Part shown: positions 41,493 through 51,840 of the stretch, piece after piece
Layout of the letters: each line of letters starts with the position of its first letter
How positions within the stretch are numbered: the stretch's first letter is position 1
Source: UBA6772 sp965183875
GTDB taxonomy: Bacteria > Bacteroidota > Bacteroidia > Flavobacteriales > UBA7430
Direction: 5' to 3'
Length of the DNA stretch: 64,000 bases
Assembly: GCA_965183875.1 (NCBI GenBank)
Contig: CBCYMK010000027.1
Span: 1 to 64,000 of the forward strand
Translations under genes and position numbers: made by a program
Notes under the pieces: model-generated
Databases searched by the model: none
The model's input: the letters and a program-made list of their open reading frames with translations, nothing else
Told to the model about the DNA's origin: nothing

Positions 41493-41978
41493 CTAGTCTC
41501 TAGGAGCATCAAAATCTATAGAATCCATTAAGGAATCCTTATCGTTTAATAATTCCTCCATAGATATAAAGGTTTCCGTTCTACGTATTCCTTCAATACA
41601 GTGTACATTTTTCAGTACATCTCTTGCAGCGGAAGAATCCATCGCTCGAACTTTACAGAAAATACTAAACTGTCCAGTAGTGAAATCGATCACTGTAATT
41701 TGGTGGATTTTCCGCAGAGAAGCCACCACCTTATCAAAACTCTTAGCCTTATCTAAAAACACGCCTAAATAGGAAGTGAAAGTTAAACCTAACTTCTTAT
41801 AATCGATGTTAATGGTAAAGTTCTTTATAACACCTAAATCTTCTAGTTTTTTAACTCGAACATGTATAGTACTTGCCGAAACAAGAATTTTTGAAGCCAA
41901 TTCGGTGAAAGAAATCTTTGCATTTGACGATAAATGCTTTAGAATTTCTAGATCAATTTTATCAATCTCATTTTTCAT
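41493..41978 (-). CDS. Lrp/AsnC-family regulator
   Basis: 161 residues. N-terminal HTH (about 5-55, ISFTELASKILVSASTIHVRVKKLEDLGVI) and a C-terminal RAM ligand domain (DFTTGQFSIFCKVRAMDSSAARDVL). It is divergent from the ammonium transporter; palindromes in the 138-bp gap suggest it senses an amino acid or nitrogen status and controls both. Confidence 0.9.
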   Translation of the reverse strand: MKNEIDKIDLEILKHLSSNAKISFTELASKILVSASTIHVRVKKLEDLGVIKNFTINIDYKKLGLTFTSYLGVFLDKAKSFDKVVASLRKIHQITVIDFTTGQFSIFCKVRAMDSSAARDVLKNVHCIEGIRRTETFISMEELLNDKDSLMDSIDFDAPRD

Positions 41979-42007
41979 AGTAATAATTTAAATTACAAAA
42001 TACTGAT

Positions 42008-42041
42008 TTCACGAAAATAGTGAATATTTATACGATATTCA
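42008..42041. promoter_or_regulatory. Overlapping palindromes between lrp and amt
   Basis: TTCAC-N7-GTGAA (42008-42024) adjoins TGAATAT-N7-ATATTCA (42021-42041), both perfect in the arms. Such stacked repeats suit an octameric Lrp-type protein. The right end is 76 bp before the amt ATG. Confidence 0.6.
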
Positions 42042-42116
42042 TAAAAATATAGGTAATTACTAAAACCATGCACTATTTTAAATGCTTTTACCGACATTTA
42101 CTATAAACCAATAACC

Positions 42117-43406
42117 ATGAAAAGAAACTGGATTATAAGCTTTGTAGGAATACTAATAATTGCTCTTTTGGGAGTTTCTAATTTCGAAGTCCTCAGCTTA
42201 GAAAATATAAATTCTGAAAACGCTGCTGATATCTCATGGATGCTTACTGCTAGTTGCTTGGTTTTCTTTATGACTCCTGGATTATCTTTTTTTTATGGTG
42301 GAATGGTAAGTCAGCGAAATATTATTTCTACAATGCTACAAAGCTTTATTGCACTGGGACTCATTAGTATATTATGGGTTGTAGTAGGATTCAGCCTTTC
42401 CTTTGGCGATAGTTATTTTGGACTTATTGGAGATCCTACACAATATTTCATGTTTAATAATATAGACCAATACAACGAAACATTAGGATTAGGAATTCCA
42501 TTATTATTGTTTGCATTATTCCAATTAAAATTTGCAATTATCACTCCAGCCATTACAACAGGTAGTTTTGCTGAACGCATCAATTTTTCTGGATATCTAA
42601 TTTTCATGTGTTTATTTAGTTTAGTTATTTATTGTCCTTTAGCGCATTGGACCTGGCACCCGAACGGATTTCTTCATCAATGGGGCGTGTTAGATTTTGC
42701 AGGGGGAGCAGTAGTTCACATATCTGCTGGATTTGCCGCTCTTGCTGGGGCCCTTGCCTTAGGACATAGAAAAAAAAGAAATACAGAAGAAAACCCTGCC
42801 AATACTAGTTATGTATTACTAGGCACTGGTATGCTATGGTTTGGCTGGTTTGGATTTAATTCTGGATCTGCTCTTGGAGCAAACGAAGAAGCAATAATGG
42901 CTTTTGCGACCACCAACACTGCATCAGCAATGAGTATGTTTACTTGGATCGTTCTTGAAGGGATGAAAGGGAATAAAGTTAAAGCTACCCATGCCTGTAT
43001 TGGTGCAGTTGTAGGACTAGTGGTCATTACACCTGCCGCTGGATTTGTGAGTATAGGACAGAGTTTATTTATGGGCTTTATAGGAGCTATCATCTGTAAT
43101 CACTTTCTCGACTTTTTTAGACGTTTTGACATTGACGACACCTTAGATGTATTTGCATGTCATGGTATGGGAGGAATCGTTGGATTGCTACTTACAGGAG
43201 TATTTGCAAAAGATGTTGGGTTAATTTATGGTAAAACAGAGACTTTCATTAATCATATTTACGCACTTATAATCATTAGTATTTTCACATTTGTGGGCTC
43301 CTATATACTATACAAAATAACAGCTTTAATAGTACCTATTAGAGTTACAGAAGAAATTGAAGAACAAGGACTCGACATCTCCTTACACGGAGAATATATT
43401 AACTAA
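42117..43406 (+). CDS. amt: Ammonium transporter
   Basis: 429 residues with about 11 helices. DFAGGAVVHISAGFAALAGALALG and DVFACHGMGGIVGLLLTGVFA are Amt/MEP/Rh signatures; the His in ACHGMGG belongs to the pore His pair. No P-II (glnK) gene follows, which is the usual partner. An N-terminal helix may act as a signal segment. Confidence 0.93.
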   Translation: MKRNWIISFVGILIIALLGVSNFEVLSLENINSENAADISWMLTASCLVFFMTPGLSFFYGGMVSQRNIISTMLQSFIALGLISILWVVVGFSLSFGDSYFGLIGDPTQYFMFNNIDQYNETLGLGIPLLLFALFQLKFAIITPAITTGSFAERINFSGYLIFMCLFSLVIYCPLAHWTWHPNGFLHQWGVLDFAGGAVVHISAGFAALAGALALGHRKKRNTEENPANTSYVLLGTGMLWFGWFGFNSGSALGANEEAIMAFATTNTASAMSMFTWIVLEGMKGNKVKATHACIGAVVGLVVITPAAGFVSIGQSLFMGFIGAIICNHFLDFFRRFDIDDTLDVFACHGMGGIVGLLLTGVFAKDVGLIYGKTETFINHIYALIIISIFTFVGSYILYKITALIVPIRVTEEIEEQGLDISLHGEYIN

Positions 43407-43418
43407 AAACAAAAAATT

Positions 43419-43619
43419 ATGTACGGAAAATTAATTCACACAGAACACCGCATCGAAACAGTTTCAGAATTTTATTTTGATGCATCTCAAAAACTTATTA
43501 CAGAACTAAAGAGTTTAACAAACAACAGAACTCGAGTGTACGAATACAGTTTAAATCAATTTAAAGCGACCTATAAAGATTCCCGAATAAATAAATGTTT
43601 TCACAAACTAGATATGTAA
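43419..43619 (+). CDS. Small hypothetical protein after amt
   Basis: 66 residues, mostly polar, with no motif I recognise. It begins 12 bp after amt and precedes the thioesterase by 39 bp in the same direction, so it may be translated from the amt message. Coding potential is plausible but not proven. Confidence 0.45.
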   Translation: MYGKLIHTEHRIETVSEFYFDASQKLITELKSLTNNRTRVYEYSLNQFKATYKDSRINKCFHKLDM

Positions 43620-43658
43620 CAGCATTTTACTTTTTCAATAACCTTAAAACAATTTAAT

Positions 43659-44075
43659 ATGAAACTTATATCTACAAAAGTTTGTAAAAAAGGGGACATT
43701 GGAGTTCACAATAATTTATTTGGCGGAACCATGCTTTGTTGGGTAGATGAGGCAGCCGGCGCAATGGCTGCACAATATTGCTACACCCCACTAATGGTAA
43801 CTCTAAAAATGGACGAAGTCACTTTTTTAGCTCCAGTAAAAGTAAATAATATCGTAAAAATATACGGTAGTGTATTGGCTATTGGAAATTCTAGTATAAC
43901 TATTTCTTTAGAAGTAAGACGTTGCAGTGTTTATACACATGAGGAACATCTAGTCTTGAGCACACGTGTTTTATTCTGTAGGATAGATGAAGATGGTACA
44001 GCAATCCCTATTTCGAAACACGTAAAAAAACGTTTTGAAAAAGAACAAGAAGCAGGCAGAAATAAATCTGCATAA
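43659..44075 (+). CDS. Acyl-CoA thioesterase, hotdog fold
   Basis: 138 residues. The block HNNLFGGTMLCWVDEAAGAMAAQ holds the GG and the Asp of acyl-CoA thioesterases of the YciA/BACH group, followed by MDEVTFLAPVKVNNIVKIYG. It hydrolyses acyl-CoA thioesters in the cytoplasm. Convergent with the E1 gene. Confidence 0.85.
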   Translation: MKLISTKVCKKGDIGVHNNLFGGTMLCWVDEAAGAMAAQYCYTPLMVTLKMDEVTFLAPVKVNNIVKIYGSVLAIGNSSITISLEVRRCSVYTHEEHLVLSTRVLFCRIDEDGTAIPISKHVKKRFEKEQEAGRNKSA

Positions 44076-44144
44076 AAAAATCCCCCCGTTTACACGAAAA
44101 GATTTCTTTTATAAAATTCTGACTATTTTACAATCGATATAAAT

Positions 44145-46550
44145 TTAGTAAATAGTTGGATACTTTACAGGATCTACTTCATTCATCATAGCATAAACCT
44201 CTTCAAAAATATCGTCTGTACTAGGTTTAGAGAAGTAATCTCCGTCTGTACCATAAGCTGGTCTATGAGCTTTAGCCGTTAAAGAACGCGGCTCACTATC
44301 TAAATGGAAATACGCTTTTTGATCTTCCACCACTTTCTGCATCATATAAGCTGTTGCTCCACCAGGAACATCCTCATCGATGAAAAGTACACGATTTGTT
44401 TTCGCAATACTTTCAACAATTTTATGGTTCACATCAAAAGGAATTAAAGACTGTACGTCGATTACTTCAGCAGAAACACCAACTGCTTCTAACTCTTGTG
44501 CAGCCTCCATAACCAAACGCCAAGTAGAACCATAAGTAACCAAAGTAATATCGGCACCTTCTTTAGTTGTTTCAGGGACTCCTACTGGCGTTCTGAATGC
44601 ACCTAAGTTATTTGGCATTTTTTCTTTTAAACGATATCCATTTAAACATTCAATAATTAGAGCTGGATCATCGGCTTCTAACATAGTGTTATAGAATCCA
44701 GCCGCCTTAGTCATATTTCTAGGGACTAAAACATTCACACCTCTAAGAGAATTGATGATCATTCCCATTGGAGAACCCGAATGCCAGATACCTTCTAAAC
44801 GATGACCACGTGTACGGATAATTAAAGGGGCTTTTTGCCCACCTTTAGTTCTGTAGTGTAGCGTAGCCAAATCATCACTCATTATTTGAATAGCATATAA
44901 TAAGTAATCCAGGTATTGAATCTCTGCAATTGGTCTTAAACCACGCATTGCCATTCCTATACCTTGACCTAAAATAGTCGCTTCACGAATTCCAACATCA
45001 GAAACACGTAATTCTCCGTGTTTCTCTTGCATTCCTTCCAAACCTTGGTTTACATCACCAATATTTCCTGAATCTTCTCCAAAGATTAAAGTCTCTGGTT
45101 TATTGGTAAAGATAGCATCGAAGTTATCTCTAATAATCACACGAGCATCTACCTCTTCTGCACCTTCATATTCTGGTAAAACCTCTTCTACTTTTAGAGA
45201 AGCTAATTCAGACTCACTATATAAATGACTACTGAAACGATTTGTATTAACTTCTTTTTCTTTATTCAACCAAGCTGCAAGACTTGATTTAGCCGCTGAA
45301 TTCTCTTCTCTTACCAAACGCATTGCTTTGCGAACAGCATTGAACATATCTTTGCGAATAGGCTCAACCTTTTCACTAAGGTCATTGGCAAATTTCTCAA
45401 TAAACACTTTACTAGAGCTACCTTCAGCCAATTGTCTTAATAAGGCAGCAACTTCAGTTTGTTCTGCTTTAATAGGGTTTATAAACGCTTTCCAAGCTTC
45501 TCCTTTTGCTACACGAACAACTTTTTTAGATTCTTTAGAAATTAAATCTAAATCGTCTTGTGTAGCTAAGTTTGCTTCTAGCATCCACTCCCCCATCTTT
45601 TTAATAGGATCAAAATCTATTTCCCACTGTAAGCGGTCTGCAGACTTGTAACGTTCGTGCGAACCAGAGGTAGAATGTCCTTGAGGTTGCGTTACATCAG
45701 AAACATGAATCAAACAAGGAACGTGCTCTTCTCTAGCAATTTTTTCGGCCTTTTGATAAGCTTCGATTAAAGCTGGGTAATCCCAACCTTTAACGCGTAT
45801 AATTTCAAATCCAGCGCCTTTCTCATCGCGTTGGAAACCTTTTAAAATTTCAGAAATATTTTCTTTAGTCGTTTGGTATTTTGCAGGTACAGAAATTCCG
45901 TATCCATCATCCCAAACAGACATTACCATAGGTACTTGTAAAACACCTGCAGCATTTATAGTTTCGAAGAAAGGACCTTCAGAGGTACTGGCATTACCAA
46001 TAGTACCAAAAGCAATTTCGTTTCCTTTATCAGAAAACGAAGACCAATCTTGTAAATCTTTATTCGCACGGAAAACTTTAGAAGCTTGAGCCAAACCTAG
46101 TAAACGAGGCATTTGCCCAGAAGTACAAGAAATATCTGCAGAAGAATTTTTCATCTCCATAAGATTCTTCCAACTTCCATCTTCATTTAAACTACGTGTA
46201 GCAAAATGACCTCCCATCTGTCTACCACCAGAAGCAGGTTCTTCCGAAACTTCGGTATGCCCATATAAAGCAGCAAACATTTCACGAACAGACATCTGTT
46301 CTATAGCCATCATAAAAGTTTGATCGCGATAGTAACCAGAACGGAAATCTCCGTTACGAAATACTTTAGCCATCGCTATTTGAGCAAGCTCTTTACCGTC
46401 GCCAAAAATCCCAAACTTAGCTTTCCCTGTTAGCACCTCACGGCGTCCGAGTAAACTAGCTTCACGACTTTCACATGCTAAACGATAATCTGCTAACACT
46501 TCCGAACGGAAATCCTCAAATGATAATTCTTGCTTTTTTGATGAAGTCAT
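44145..46550 (-). CDS. Fused 2-oxoacid dehydrogenase E1 (alpha+beta)
   Basis: 801 residues. The alpha half (about 1-420) has the thiamine-diphosphate region ASTSEGPFFETINAAG and VWDDGYGISV plus SGSHERYKS phosphorylation-loop-like segment; the beta half (about 460-801) has FGEDSGNIGDVNQGLEGMQ, REATILGQGIGMAMRGLRPIAEIQYLDY and FIDEDVPGGATAYMM. Such fusions are standard in Bacteroidota and serve branched-chain or other 2-oxoacid complexes. E2 and E3 are not in the window. Confidence 0.92.
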   Translation of the reverse strand: MTSSKKQELSFEDFRSEVLADYRLACESREASLLGRREVLTGKAKFGIFGDGKELAQIAMAKVFRNGDFRSGYYRDQTFMMAIEQMSVREMFAALYGHTEVSEEPASGGRQMGGHFATRSLNEDGSWKNLMEMKNSSADISCTSGQMPRLLGLAQASKVFRANKDLQDWSSFSDKGNEIAFGTIGNASTSEGPFFETINAAGVLQVPMVMSVWDDGYGISVPAKYQTTKENISEILKGFQRDEKGAGFEIIRVKGWDYPALIEAYQKAEKIAREEHVPCLIHVSDVTQPQGHSTSGSHERYKSADRLQWEIDFDPIKKMGEWMLEANLATQDDLDLISKESKKVVRVAKGEAWKAFINPIKAEQTEVAALLRQLAEGSSSKVFIEKFANDLSEKVEPIRKDMFNAVRKAMRLVREENSAAKSSLAAWLNKEKEVNTNRFSSHLYSESELASLKVEEVLPEYEGAEEVDARVIIRDNFDAIFTNKPETLIFGEDSGNIGDVNQGLEGMQEKHGELRVSDVGIREATILGQGIGMAMRGLRPIAEIQYLDYLLYAIQIMSDDLATLHYRTKGGQKAPLIIRTRGHRLEGIWHSGSPMGMIINSLRGVNVLVPRNMTKAAGFYNTMLEADDPALIIECLNGYRLKEKMPNNLGAFRTPVGVPETTKEGADITLVTYGSTWRLVMEAAQELEAVGVSAEVIDVQSLIPFDVNHKIVESIAKTNRVLFIDEDVPGGATAYMMQKVVEDQKAYFHLDSEPRSLTAKAHRPAYGTDGDYFSKPSTDDIFEEVYAMMNEVDPVKYPTIY

Positions 46551-46630
46551 AGGTGAATTATTATGTCAATTTAATTTCAAACAAATTTACTAAAAATAGG
46601 TGATGTCGACGCTTGCTAATTATCAGGCAA

Positions 46631-47764
46631 TTACGAATACAAACTCACTAATGAATCTACCGCATAATCGACTTCTTCTTTAGTGGTAAACCTAGAAAAG
46701 GAAAAACGTATTGTGGGTCTATCCATAGGAGCTTCAATACCAGCCAACACATGAGAACCTGTATTAGCACCAGAGGTACATGCAGATCCACCTGAACAAG
46801 CAACACCCATAATATCCATATTAAACAATAACATAGAGGCTATTTCTGTTGGCGGCAAAGACACACTTAGAACGGTATATAAACTCTTCGTAAAACTTGC
46901 ACTATCAGCATTGTACTTGACTCCTTCAATAGAATTACTCAGGCGTGTTATCATGTGTTCTTTTAAATTAGACACATGTATTTGGTGTTCTTCTAAATTC
47001 TCAAAAGCTACATCCATCGCTTTTGATAAACCTACAATTCCATACACATTTTCTGTACCACCACGCATATTGCGTTCCTGAGCTCCTCCATGGATAATAG
47101 GATTTATTTGTACATTTTTATTTACATACAAGAAACCGATTCCTTTAGGTCCGTGAAATTTATGCGCCGAGCAGGTTAAAAAATGCACCTTATCGAGGGA
47201 TTTTAAATTAAACTTATAATGCGCCATTGTCTGTACAGTGTCAGAATGAAAAATAGCACCGTATTGTTCACATATTTCAGATACCTTTTCTAATGGCAAT
47301 AAATTCCCTATTTCATTATTGGCATGCATTAAAGAAACTAAGGTCTTTGGATTTACAGATAACAACTGTTCCAAATGCTGTAAGTCAACATGACCATTTT
47401 CATCTAAATGAACATACGAAAGTGTAACACAGCCATCTGCTTTTAACTTCTCTACAGTATGCCCCACAGCATGGTGTTCTATGGTAGAAGTAATAATATG
47501 CTTTACACCTAAATCTTTTACGGCACATTGAATAGCCATATTATCGGCTTCAGTACCTCCAGAAGTAAAAAATATTTCACCTGGAGAGCAATTTAAATGC
47601 TTAGCTATATTTTTTCTAGCACGCTCAATTAGGGCTTTTATTTTGCGTCCAAAAGAGTGTGTAGACGATGGATTTCCAAAACCATCTTTTAAAACAGGCA
47701 ACATAGCTTCAAATACCTCTGGATCAATAGGTGTTGTTGCAGCGTTATCTAGAAAAACTTTCAT
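46631..47764 (-). CDS. Cysteine desulfurase (NifS/IscS-like)
   Basis: 377 residues, PLP-dependent class V aminotransferase fold. SAHKFHGPKGIGFLYV carries the PLP lysine (about residue 205) and GGSACTSGANTGSHVL the persulfide cysteine (about 327). It removes sulfur from cysteine for Fe-S clusters or tRNA thiolation. No scaffold gene is adjacent. Lies 30 bp after glmM-like. Confidence 0.93.
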   Translation of the reverse strand: MKVFLDNAATTPIDPEVFEAMLPVLKDGFGNPSSTHSFGRKIKALIERARKNIAKHLNCSPGEIFFTSGGTEADNMAIQCAVKDLGVKHIITSTIEHHAVGHTVEKLKADGCVTLSYVHLDENGHVDLQHLEQLLSVNPKTLVSLMHANNEIGNLLPLEKVSEICEQYGAIFHSDTVQTMAHYKFNLKSLDKVHFLTCSAHKFHGPKGIGFLYVNKNVQINPIIHGGAQERNMRGGTENVYGIVGLSKAMDVAFENLEEHQIHVSNLKEHMITRLSNSIEGVKYNADSASFTKSLYTVLSVSLPPTEIASMLLFNMDIMGVACSGGSACTSGANTGSHVLAGIEAPMDRPTIRFSFSRFTTKEEVDYAVDSLVSLYS

Positions 47765-47794
47765 GTTGTAGGGTAATTTAATGTTAAAATGAAC

Positions 47795-49168
47795 TTAAAT
47801 TAAGTTGATCTCATTCATAAATCTCTGAGCTAATTCATTTGCTTTAGAAGGGCTAGTGCTTTCGGTATAAACTCTAATAATAGGCTCTGTATTTGACTTT
47901 CTTAGGTGAACCCATTCATCAGCAAAGTTAATTTTCACTCCATCAATTGTATTTACGTCCTCATGAGCGTAATTCTTAGCCATCACTGCAAGTATATTGT
48001 CTACATCGATTTCAGGAGTTAACTGAATTTTCTGTTTAGACATATAGTAGTCGGTATACTGTTTTCTAAGCTCAGAACAAGTCAGTTTAGATTGGGCTAA
48101 ATGTGTTAAGAATAGAGCAACTCCTACTAAAGAATCTCTTCCATAATGAAGCTCTGGATATATAATACCTCCATTACCTTCACCACCTATAGGAGAGTTA
48201 ACTTCCTTCATTTTTGTAACTACGTTTACTTCGCCTACTGCAGAAGCGTGGTAATTAACTCCATGTTTCTCGCTTACATCTCTTAGAGCTCTGGTAGAGG
48301 ATAAATTAGAAACCGTATCGCCTTTTTGAGTTTTCAAAACATGATCTGCTACAGCAACTAGAGTATATTCTTCACCAAATAGAGTTCCGTCTTCAGAAAC
48401 TATAGCCAATCGATCTACGTCGGGGTCAACTACAAAACCAAGGTCAGAACTAGACTCTTTTACTAAAGAGCACAAATCGTGTAGATGCTCAGGTAAAGGT
48501 TCCGGATTATGTGGGAACTTACCGTTGGGTTCGCAATATAACTCTACCACATCAACCCCCATTTGCCTTAGTAAAGCAGGAATATAAATACCCCCTGTAG
48601 AGTTAACGGCATCAATAACAACTTTAAAGTTTGCAGATTTAACCAGTTCTACATCTACGGTAGACAGTGCTAAAACAGCCTCTATATGAATTTGTAAATA
48701 ATCTTTTTTTAGTGAAACTCCTAAGTCATCTACATGAGCAAAATCAAATGCTTCATTTTCTGCAATAGAAAGAATTTCAGCTCCGTCGGCAGCAGAAACA
48801 AACTCACCCTTTTCATTTAACAATTTTAGGGCATTCCACTGTTTAGGATTATGACTGGCAGTTAAAATAATACCCCCATTAGCATTTTCTAAAGGAACAG
48901 CAACCTCCACTGTAGGAGTAGTACTTAAGCCTAAATCTACTATATCGATCCCCAAAGACAATAAACTAGATTGCACTAGATCTTGCACAATAGCACCCGA
49001 CATTCTAGCATCTCTTCCAACCACAACTTTCAAAGAGCCAGAAGATCTATTCTTCAACCACATTCCGTAAGCCGATGCAAATTTCACCACATCTAAAGGA
49101 GTTAGGTTTTCACCGGTAGAACCACCGATAGTACCTCTAATACCCGAAATTGATTTTATGAGTGTCAT
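47795..49168 (-). CDS. glmM: Phosphoglucosamine mutase-like phosphohexomutase
   Basis: 457 residues. TASHNPKQWNALK (about 102-114) holds the phosphoserine, VDPDVDRLAI (about 243) the magnesium aspartates, GGEGNGGIIYPE (about 322) the sugar-binding loop and RKSNTEPIIRVYTES the phosphate-binding end. It likely makes glucosamine-1-phosphate for UDP-GlcNAc; a related mutase activity cannot be excluded. Confidence 0.88.
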   Translation of the reverse strand: MTLIKSISGIRGTIGGSTGENLTPLDVVKFASAYGMWLKNRSSGSLKVVVGRDARMSGAIVQDLVQSSLLSLGIDIVDLGLSTTPTVEVAVPLENANGGIILTASHNPKQWNALKLLNEKGEFVSAADGAEILSIAENEAFDFAHVDDLGVSLKKDYLQIHIEAVLALSTVDVELVKSANFKVVIDAVNSTGGIYIPALLRQMGVDVVELYCEPNGKFPHNPEPLPEHLHDLCSLVKESSSDLGFVVDPDVDRLAIVSEDGTLFGEEYTLVAVADHVLKTQKGDTVSNLSSTRALRDVSEKHGVNYHASAVGEVNVVTKMKEVNSPIGGEGNGGIIYPELHYGRDSLVGVALFLTHLAQSKLTCSELRKQYTDYYMSKQKIQLTPEIDVDNILAVMAKNYAHEDVNTIDGVKINFADEWVHLRKSNTEPIIRVYTESTSPSKANELAQRFMNEINLI

Positions 49169-49383
49169 AAATATTTATTTTGAGCAAATATAAAAAATTG
49201 AAGTGCTAAAGCAGACCTATACTAAACATTTAAATTGAATGGTATTTAAAGCAGAGTAAATGCGCCCAAATTGTGTATTTGTTTGTGAATAAGTTACCAG
49301 TTTAAGGATAGAATAAGTCTTAAATTATATTACTTTTATTTTAGATGTATTGTACATTTGCATCCACTATTTTTAAGCAATAT

Positions 49384-50766
49384 ATGAGTCAAGAATCACA
49401 TAAGGATCAAAATAAAATTAGTGCTCTTATAGAGCGCTATGAAAAAATGTTGGAAGGAGAATTCCAATCATTTTTTGATTCCTATGAATTTGAGGACATC
49501 GTGGAGCACTACATCGATAACGGACAGTTGGGCGAAGCAATGACGAGTATGGATATAGCCTACGAGCAGTACCCATTTTCGGCTAACTTCCTAGTAAAAA
49601 AAGCACAAATACTTACAATCTTAGAGCGTTTAAATGAAGCTGAAAAGGCATTAGAGCTAGCACAGACTCTTGAACCTAGTAATGTGGATTTACACATTGC
49701 TAAGGGATCAATTCTCTCAAAGAGAAAGAAACACCACAAAGCCTTAAAATACTTCCATAAAGCGCAATCTCTTTCGGACGAACCTATAGATGTATACCCA
49801 TTTATTGCGTTCGAATACCAATGCTTAGGGAAATTCCAAGATGCTATAAAATATCTATCTGACTTCTTAAACACAGAACCTGAAGATGATATTGCCATAT
49901 TTAATATTGCTTACTGTTACGAAAGATTAGATGCCTACCAACAAGCAATAAGCTTCTTTAACAATTTAATAGACCAAGCACCCTACTGTGAAATCGCTTG
50001 GTATCAGTTAGGGTTGTTTTACAATAAGAATAAAGATTACAAAAGAGCAGTATGGGCATTAGATTATGCTTTACTAATTGATGAATGTTTTACAGCTGCC
50101 TATCACGAAAAAGCAAGGAGCCTAACACAATTAGGAGAAATTGAAGAGGCAATAAAAACCTACCTTCTTACATTCGCTTTCGAAGAGGCTACTGGATATA
50201 CTTACTTAAAAATAGGCCTTTGCTATAAAGACTTATCAAAGTTTAAACAAGCCATTCGTTACTTTACAAAAGCCAGCCATCAAGACCCTCAATTATCTGA
50301 AGCATGGATGGAGATTGGTCTTTGTTTCGATGCTTTAGGCTCTGTAGAGGAAGCGCTCTACAATATAAAAAAGGCATTAAGTTTAAACCCAGATGACTTA
50401 GAATACCTCTATATACAAACTGGAATTTTCACAAAAACTAGACTGTATGCTGAGGCTGACTTAGGCTATCAAAAGCTTATTGAATTGGGATGCGATGCTC
50501 CGGCAATATGGATAGAATATGCAGCATTGGTATTTACACAAAACGAATATACAGACGCAATTAATTTACTCAAACAAGGATTAATTGCTAACAAGGACCA
50601 TATAGACCTATTACTAAACCTAGTTGCTTATTCTTATTATTCTAAAGAACTTGTTGCAGCAAGAACCTATTTAGATAAGGCTTTAACACTAGAAACAGAA
50701 AGTTTGGAGAAACTGTACAAGCTTTTCCCTGACCTTCGAGACAACAACGATTTTAAATTAATTTAA
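49384..50766 (+). CDS. TPR-repeat protein
   Basis: 460 residues from ATG 49384; the upstream ATG at 49345 is possible but adds a Cys/Phe-rich leader. At least ten 34-residue TPR units run from about 55 to 445 (for example YPFIAFEYQCLGKFQDAIKYL, AWMEIGLCFDALGSVEEALYNIKKALSLNP). No signal peptide. It is a common Bacteroidota conserved protein of unknown function, first in a row of four genes. Confidence 0.88.
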   Translation: MSQESHKDQNKISALIERYEKMLEGEFQSFFDSYEFEDIVEHYIDNGQLGEAMTSMDIAYEQYPFSANFLVKKAQILTILERLNEAEKALELAQTLEPSNVDLHIAKGSILSKRKKHHKALKYFHKAQSLSDEPIDVYPFIAFEYQCLGKFQDAIKYLSDFLNTEPEDDIAIFNIAYCYERLDAYQQAISFFNNLIDQAPYCEIAWYQLGLFYNKNKDYKRAVWALDYALLIDECFTAAYHEKARSLTQLGEIEEAIKTYLLTFAFEEATGYTYLKIGLCYKDLSKFKQAIRYFTKASHQDPQLSEAWMEIGLCFDALGSVEEALYNIKKALSLNPDDLEYLYIQTGIFTKTRLYAEADLGYQKLIELGCDAPAIWIEYAALVFTQNEYTDAINLLKQGLIANKDHIDLLLNLVAYSYYSKELVAARTYLDKALTLETESLEKLYKLFPDLRDNNDFKLI

Positions 50767-50776
50767 GATAAATCCT

Positions 50777-51541
50777 ATGAACTTCGAATTACCACACATA
50801 CCCAAAAGAACAACAATCCCTAGAGAGGGAGGTTTAACAATGGTTATGGATAAAGGCTTAAGCATTAACGAAGCTAAAAATATGATCGCTGCTTCTAGCA
50901 AGCATATAGACATTGTGAAATTAGGTTTTGGTACTGCTTATATAACTGAAGATTTAGAAGAAAAGATTAAACTCTATTCTGATGCAGGATTCAAAGTGTA
51001 TTTTGGAGGTACCCTATTTGAAGCATTCATAGCAAGAGATATGTTTGATGAATTCGTAGAATTAGTTACCAAATTTAAACTTAATACAGTAGAGGTTTCT
51101 GATGGTTCTATAGAATTAGACCACGACAAGAAATGTGAATACATTAGAATACTTTCTGAAAAAGTTACCGTACTCTCTGAAATAGGTTCTAAAAGTGCGG
51201 ATGTATTAATTCCTCCTTATAAATGGATTCAAATGATGGAAAAAGAACTTAGTGCCGGTTCTTGGAAAGTTATTGCTGAAGCCAGAGAAGGTGGTAACGT
51301 TGGTATCTGTACTGGTACTGGAGAGGTACGTTCTGACTTAATTGAAGAAATCCTTACCACCATCCCTAAAGAAAAAATACTTTGGGAAGCACCTAAAAAA
51401 TCACAACAAGTTTGGTTTATTAAACTCATGGGAGCAAATGTTAACCTTGGAAATATAGCACCTAACGAAGTAATTCCATTAGAATGTTTGAGACTCGGTT
51501 TAAGAGGAGATACATTTTTTGACTTTTTACCAAAAAAATAA
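50777..51541 (+). CDS. ComA-like phosphosulfolactate synthase family protein
   Basis: 254 residues. KLGFGTAYITEDLEEKI, YFGGTLFEAF, VEVSDGSIELDHDKK and WEAPKKSQQVWFIKLMGANVNLGNIAPNEVIPLECLRLGLRGDT match the ComA family (TIM barrel), which adds sulfite to phosphoenolpyruvate. In Bacteroidota this family may feed sulfonates such as sulfolactate or sulfonolipid precursors. Downstream ComB/ComC are not present. It overlaps the rhodanese gene as TAATG. Confidence 0.82.
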   Translation: MNFELPHIPKRTTIPREGGLTMVMDKGLSINEAKNMIAASSKHIDIVKLGFGTAYITEDLEEKIKLYSDAGFKVYFGGTLFEAFIARDMFDEFVELVTKFKLNTVEVSDGSIELDHDKKCEYIRILSEKVTVLSEIGSKSADVLIPPYKWIQMMEKELSAGSWKVIAEAREGGNVGICTGTGEVRSDLIEEILTTIPKEKILWEAPKKSQQVWFIKLMGANVNLGNIAPNEVIPLECLRLGLRGDTFFDFLPKK

Positions 51542-51834
51542 TGAAATTCATTAAACCTGCAGCACTTAAAGAAAAGCTCAACAATAAAGATGACTTTCAG
51601 TTAATAGATATTCGTGAACCTTATGAATTTGAAGATGGAGCACTAACCAAAGAAAATATCCCTTTGGATGAAATGATGTGTTCTATAGACTCTATTTCAA
51701 AAGAGAAACAGGTAGTTATTTACTGCCAGTCTGGAAAAAGAGCCTCAGCTATTATTTATATGTTAGAGAAAAAGCATCAATACAACAACCTATACAATTT
51801 AGAGGGTGGTTACAAAGCTTATATAGACTTATAG
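51541..51834 (+). CDS. Single-domain rhodanese
   Basis: 97 residues with LIDIREPYEFEDG and the loop IYCQSGKRASA, active Cys present. It overlaps the ComA-like gene by one base, so the two products may cooperate in sulfur supply. Confidence 0.87.
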   Translation: MKFIKPAALKEKLNNKDDFQLIDIREPYEFEDGALTKENIPLDEMMCSIDSISKEKQVVIYCQSGKRASAIIYMLEKKHQYNNLYNLEGGYKAYIDL

Positions 51835-51840
51835 AATTTT

